From Annulohypoxylon bovei var. microspora (taxonomy: Eukaryota; Ascomycota; Sordariomycetes; Xylariales; Hypoxylaceae), in the NCBI GenBank assembly GCA_022836615.1, contig MU405518.1:1-12476 (forward strand): 12,476 bases of DNA, read 5' to 3'. The notes under the pieces were generated by a model. The model worked only from the letters and a program-made list of their open reading frames with translations. It was not told where the DNA came from and did not search any database. Below, piece after piece: positions 10,563 to 12,476 of the stretch. The position numbers and the translations under genes were made by a program. The stretch's first letter is position 1; every line of letters begins with the position of its first letter.

Positions 10563-10940
10563 AAACTTTTATTTATTTTTAATCGTTACTTTTTAAAGTT
10601 ATCCATTAATTTTATAATAAAAATACCGGTAAAAAAAAAGGGGGACCCTTAATATTTAATAATAATTACTTACCGATTATTAAAATAAGTTTTATTAAAA
10701 ATAATAGATATTATGAAGGTTAAAACATGTGTTATAAAGCTTATATATACCCACGTCAAGTATCACGGCTTTTCCATGACGGTAATATTAAACCAAAGGA
10801 ATAATTAAACGAACACATTTTAAATAAAACTTTATAAATTAATAAAAATAATATAACATTTATCCATTGCTTTTAACTTAAAAATTAATAAGTCCATAAA
10901 AAAAATAAATTAAAAAATATAAACATACTTACGATATTTC
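10563..10940 (+). pseudogene. Integrase DDE catalytic core relic with all three acidic residues lost
   Basis: The core is recognised by SINFI (10602-10616) for the SxDFI block, YHGFSMTVILN (10761-10793) for HGFPxxxxSD, and LSIAFNLKIN (10860-10889) then KKIN for the STAFHPQTDG...ERxN block. The three catalytic positions are N (AAT, 10608-10610), N (AAC, 10791-10793) and K (AAA, 10899-10901). Exactly 35 residues separate the second and third, the diagnostic D,D(35)E spacing. Each replacement is explained by G-to-A in GAT/GAC/GAA. TGG of the expected W following RGxxW is a stop (10806). Strand transfer is therefore impossible from this copy. Confidence 0.92.
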
Positions 10941-11495
10941 TTAACTTACGCATAATTTAATTAATTAAAAATGTTATTTACAACGATAATAACGATTAAC
11001 AATCAAAACATAATAACCAAGTTAAACCCTTTTTATATAACATATAAATATTACGTACACCTAATTAAGTAAATCGTTAATAAAGCCTTAAATAAATTAT
11101 TTAAAAAATAAAAAGCTGTGGATTTTATAATTAAAATTAAAGAAATTAATAAATATACTTAAACTATTATAACTATAATTTAAAAACGTATAAAACGTAT
11201 AATAAATTAATTTTAATTAAAAAACCTTAAATATAAAATAAATAATAAAGTTTAATTAAACTTAAAAAATATCGTAACATTATAACTTAAAAAGAAATTT
11301 TTTTAATTACACGCGAAATACAAGGTAATTAAAGTGATTAATCCTTATATAATAAAATTAAACGTATTTACAAGAATTTAATTACGATTTTATATTAAAT
11401 TATTTAAGTTAATAACCATAAACCCGTTATTATTTTAAATATAAAACGACGTTTAATCATTACCCCTTATTAACCAAAACAACGAAAACCTTAAA

Positions 11496-11654
11496 TATAT
11501 TATCGAAAAAATCTTACGATTAAAAAGCAAGTGCAAAGGATGGGGCGTACGTAAAATGGTATTAATTAAATAAAAAGGTTACGTAAAATTAATGTAGAAA
11601 CCTTGGGAAAAATTAAAAAATATAAAGGCCTTAAAGACATTTTACCAACAATTC
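11496..11654 (+). pseudogene. C-terminal chromodomain relic
   Basis: YIIEKILRLKSK (from 11496) followed by GWGVRKMVLIK, stop, KGYV (the VLVKWKGY motif with W changed to a stop at 11571), and a stop, KPWEKLKN and ALKTFYQQF (11595-11654, the TWEPxENL helix region) match a chromodomain in sequence and order. In chromoviruses this domain lies after integrase and is thought to steer insertion to histone-marked heterochromatin. It is followed by a short tail, KARNEMGEEALAITSLKK (11655-11708), that is much less mutated than the rest (23 G+C in 11651-11700). Its presence separates this element from Gypsy-like groups lacking a chromodomain. Confidence 0.85.
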
Positions 11655-11710
11655 AAGGCAAGAAATGAAATGGGCGAAGAAGCCCTCGCAATTACAAGCC
11701 TTAAAAAACA

Positions 11711-11720
11711 AGAAAAAGGG
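11711..11720 (+). other. Polypurine tract before the 3' LTR
   Basis: AGAAAAAGGG ends one base before the position aligned as the 3' LTR start. A purine run there is the RNase H-resistant primer for plus-strand synthesis in LTR retroelements. Here it is also coding: it lies within the pol frame (QEKG). The sequence is unmutated, with GGG intact. Confidence 0.75.
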
Positions 11721-11721
11721 A

Positions 11722-12036
11722 TATTATTACGAATTAAAAACCCGGAAAATTAATTAAAATAAAAATCAACGTAAACTTACATTATAATTATAAACACGAT
11801 AAACGTAAGTCTTTATAATAAAGTTATTAACAACCTTAAATAAGTTATAAAAGTTATTAAAACACGTATAAAAGGAATTTCCACGTTAATTAACTTAATC
11901 CACACCTTTAAACATAAATATTATAACCTTAAAAACAAAAGGTTATTACTTTTCCCTTTTTCTTTTATTAATAAAAATAACCTCATTTTTAACCCCATAT
12001 AACACAAGTTTACCGTTGCTTATAAAAACCGTTATA
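11722..12036 (+). repeat. 3' long terminal repeat of the chromovirus
   Basis: This is the partner of 6364-6678 at a constant offset of 5,358 bp. In the 120 columns compared closely (11761-11880 against 6403-6522) there are 25 differences, all transitions, none an indel. In 20 of them this copy has C or A where the 5' copy has T or G; the other five run the opposite way. This copy has thus lost G and kept C. The first about 30 bp also carry the end of the pol frame. The candidate TATAAAA is conserved at 11847-11853. Confidence 0.9.
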
Positions 12037-12476
12037 AATTTAAATTTAAACACAATTTTTTTAATTTATTAAAATTCGTATTAATAAGCCATTTTTATAT
12101 ATATACCATAACATTAAAAAAAAATTATAATTATAATTAATAATCCATATAATAAAAATTAACATTAATATTAAAAATAAAAAAAATATTTTTTAAAAAC
12201 ATTATAATATTATTTAAAAGTTTCCGTTAAAGGATTTAAATGGTTATTATTTACGGTATTATCGTTAAAATTAAAATTAAAGGAAAATAATGACGGGAAT
12301 ACGTGCGAATTTAAGTTATTAAACTAAGTAAATTTTATCGGTTTAAATTTTTCTTCGTTTATATTAATATTATCATTATTATTTTTTTTTTTTATTAATT
12401 AAATATACCATTCGTTTTTTTTTAATAAAATACTTTTAATAACATTTTTCTTCGTTAATTTCGCTTTGAAAACGCT
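12037..12476. other. AT-rich 3' flank, no gene seen
   Basis: No open frame or motif is visible. The first roughly 190 bp keep a few C; from about 12230 the sequence keeps G (AAAGGATTTAAATGG, GACGGGAATACGTGCG) and CpG, suggesting another change of mutation polarity. It may be an older repeat into which the retrotransposon inserted. Confidence 0.5.

Larger units (their letters stand above)
8583..11753 (+). pseudogene. pol: Chromovirus pol polyprotein relic (RT - RNase H - integrase - chromodomain)
   Basis: Reading codons that start at positions divisible by 3, recognisable pol sequence continues for about 3.2 kb without a frame change, from LKDRV at 8586 to NPEN then TAA at 11751. Every domain anchor checked (8703, 8973, 9162, 9720, 10398, 10791, 10899, 11502) is in this one frame, so decay has been by substitution rather than indels. 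Stops are plentiful. Before about 9420 they fall where Q or R would be expected and W (TGG) is kept; after it they fall where W is expected (10467, 10806, 11571) and Q and P are kept. The frame runs about 30 bp into the 3' LTR, so the original stop was probably inside it. It would have encoded replication and integration enzymes; none can be functional now. The start of pol, and whether it was fused to gag, cannot be determined. Confidence 0.9.
6364..12036 (+). mobile_element. Complete but inactivated Ty3/Gypsy chromovirus LTR retrotransposon
   Basis: Two 315-bp direct repeats (6364-6678 and 11722-12036) lie exactly 5,358 bp apart with no indel, giving a 5,673-bp element. The interior holds a degraded gag/protease zone and a pol relic with domain order reverse transcriptase, RNase H, integrase, chromodomain. 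Integrase placed after RNase H marks Ty3/Gypsy rather than Ty1/Copia, and the C-terminal chromodomain marks a chromovirus. A polypurine tract sits immediately before the 3' LTR. In-frame stops, loss of catalytic residues and transition-only LTR divergence show that it is dead and mutated in the RIP manner. A target-site duplication is not clear: the five bases before the 5' LTR are AATAA and those after the 3' LTR are AATTT, so mutation may have blurred it. No primer binding site is recognisable after 6678. Confidence 0.93.

Noticed and set aside
6359..12041. Five-base target-site duplication flanking the element
   Set aside because: AATAA on the left and AATTT on the right match at only three of five positions, which is expected by chance in this composition.

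Overview
This window looks like a nuclear, AT-rich, gene-poor compartment of a filamentous ascomycete whose repeats have been degraded by repeat-induced point mutation (RIP). By inspection most of it is very rich in A and T. Residual C and G sit largely in CpG, TTAA/TTAATTAA strings are everywhere, and no reading frame stays open for more than about 70 codons. The organism is inferred from this mutation style and from the type of retroelement; no host gene is present to confirm it. I see no functional protein-coding gene.

Layout. Positions 1-100 hold an uninterrupted G run joined to a C run, probably a sequencing or assembly artefact. Positions 135-219 on the minus strand form a small GC-rich island whose 3' half looks like the T arm, acceptor strand and Pol III terminator of a tRNA, while its 5' half is not a normal tRNA. 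Positions 220-6363 are about 6.1 kb of degenerate AT-rich DNA in which I find a 72-bp tandem duplication and a short palindrome but no recognisable gene.

Positions 6364-12036 are a complete but dead LTR retrotransposon, 5,673 bp long. Two 315-bp LTRs align at a constant offset of 5,358 bp without an indel. Between them is a gag/protease zone too degraded to name with confidence, then a pol relic readable in a single + frame (codons starting at positions divisible by 3) from about 8583 to 11753. In order it shows reverse transcriptase, RNase H, an HHCC integrase zinc finger, the integrase D,D(35)E core and a C-terminal chromodomain, followed by a polypurine tract against the 3' LTR. This order identifies a Ty3/Gypsy chromovirus. 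Positions 12037-12476 are AT-rich flank.

The pol frame is almost free of indels yet full of stops, and the catalytic acids are replaced by the products of G-to-A change: YMDN in the RT, N for D in RNase H, and N, N and K for the integrase D, D, E triad. The polarity of mutation switches in kilobase blocks. The 5' LTR to about 9420 has lost C and kept G; about 9420 to about 12040 has lost G and kept C. The two LTRs carry this opposite polarity site by site. A roughly 70-bp GC-rich patch at 7767-7837 inside the element has escaped. No new biological system was found; the points of interest are the RIP pattern, the escaped patch and the tRNA-like island.
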